Assembly (NCBI GenBank): GCA_025618425.1
Contig: CM046844.1
Span: forward strand, 18,087,411 to 18,151,410
From: Heliocidaris tuberculata
Lineage: Eukaryota; Echinodermata; Echinoidea; Camarodonta; Echinometridae
Reading direction: 5' to 3'
Length of the DNA stretch: 64,000 nt
The notes beneath the pieces were generated by a model. The model was given only the letters and a program-made list of their open reading frames with translations. It had not been told where the DNA came from and searched no databases. Within the stretch, counting starts at the first letter, position 1; each line of letters opens with the position of its first letter. The translations under genes and the position numbers were made by a program. This document shows, one piece after another, positions 63,275 through 64,000 of the stretch.

Positions 63275-64000
63275 CTGAAATAAATAGTGGGACGAAATAT
63301 TATCGTTAACATGATTGTCAACACCAATCTGTGCTTCAAAGCAAATCTCTTTATTTTGTAAAAGAATGTTGCACTTTCAAGCCTCGCTGATCTAACAGTC
63401 CTAAATCATCCATAAACGTTACAATGTAATTTACTTTAATTGATAATTACGCTGATTATCATTTGTAAGATTAATAAATAAAAAAATAATGATTATTCAG
63501 TGAATTAACAATTCAAATTAATAACTTCCTTTAAATTATATGTAAATATATTAGCTGTCCATTACTTTATTATTCGTTTTCATTATCTTAAAATATTTCA
63601 CGAACTTATTCAATTATCAAGAGTGTCAATTGAAACAACGAATTGTCGTGCAAATATTGACGAAATATATATATAAAAAAAACTTTAACATAAAATGAGT
63701 ATCCACATTTGTGCGTATCCCCTCTCATCAAAAGCACTGTAAACATACAGATCTCAAGAACAATCTTATCAGTAAATATAGACCAAGATAATGAAGTAAT
63801 TCACACCTTCCTTTTAAATTACGTGAAGGAATGACGAAATAATATATACATACGATTGCCTTCTGAAAGGGTCAACAAAGGCAAAAGAAGGGAGGCTCAA
63901 AAGTGAAAAGTCATAGCTGTCAACAGTATAAGAAGAATAAAATACCCCATTCATGTTGTGAGGTTTTGTTTCGTGCAATATTTATAGCTTTTCTGGAAAC
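63275..64000 (-). other. Intron of the minus-strand gene
   Basis: Very AT-rich with no open frame. Earlier exons of this gene must lie beyond the right edge of the window. Confidence 0.6.

Noticed and set aside
1..64000. CRISPR arrays, bacterial operons or viral genomes
   Set aside because: Repeats are microsatellites, MITEs and satellites with no spacer structure, and coding regions are spliced.

Overview
This is a eukaryotic, AT-rich, intron-rich window. The splice signals (GT-AG), polyadenylation signals, abundant palindromic non-autonomous DNA transposons, tRNA-type SINEs, truncated LINEs and long microsatellites all fit a marine deuterostome. An echinoderm, probably a sea urchin, is my best guess, but the species cannot be fixed from the sequence alone. 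There is no bacterial-type operon, CRISPR array or rRNA.

Region 1 (1-32 kb, + strand) holds the 3' part of one, possibly two, receptor-like genes. A complete fibronectin type III (FN3) domain sits on one symmetric phase 1-1 exon (9368-9697). It is followed by several terminal exons, all with phase-1 acceptors: a transmembrane (TM) segment plus a long low-complexity tail ending in a PDZ-ligand-like SVI (10689-11383); a short tail without TM (12904-13019, weak); and a TM plus acidic tail (13544-13935). Two decayed copies of the start of that last exon lie just upstream, one split by a MITE. About 16 kb further on, a Ser/Thr-rich stalk (29904-30071, 30887-30982) and another TM-plus-acidic-tail exon (31811-32010) use the same phase. 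They are either a further alternative C-terminus or a separate gene. The design suggests one ectodomain joined to interchangeable membrane anchors and cytoplasmic tails.

Region 2 (34.8-59 kb, + strand) holds a 12-exon gene that can be read from start to stop. The model gives 1108 residues: signal peptide, two sushi/CCP domains, a Thr/Ser-rich mucin-like region with four ~59-residue repeats, one EGF-like domain, one SEA domain with a GSIIA sequence at the expected cleavage site, a Thr-rich stalk, TM, and a 257-residue tail with three YxxPhi motifs. All splice phases agree and the total is divisible by three. The donor of the last intron overlaps an in-frame stop (GAG|GTATAA), so retaining that intron gives a shorter 886-residue form. 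That intron contains a 1.4-kb TTAA-flanked element carrying a broken THAP-domain reading frame (Kolobok-like).

Region 3 (61.1-64 kb, - strand) holds the 3' terminal coding exon of a convergent gene for a Ser-rich, largely disordered protein with a basic N-terminal helix. I do not recognise the family. A palindromic MITE lies in its probable 3' UTR.

The spaces between are packed with mobile DNA. Six hAT-type insertions have exact 8-bp target duplications (24253, 24604, 36003, 48131, 52740, and 59594 with less certain ends). Two 5'-truncated LINEs have exact 17-bp and 13-bp duplications. There are two TTAA-flanked elements and at least eight palindromic MITE families. A short core, GCTTGTCAGAGAATTT, recurs in several elements with different ends and is tandemly amplified in two of them.
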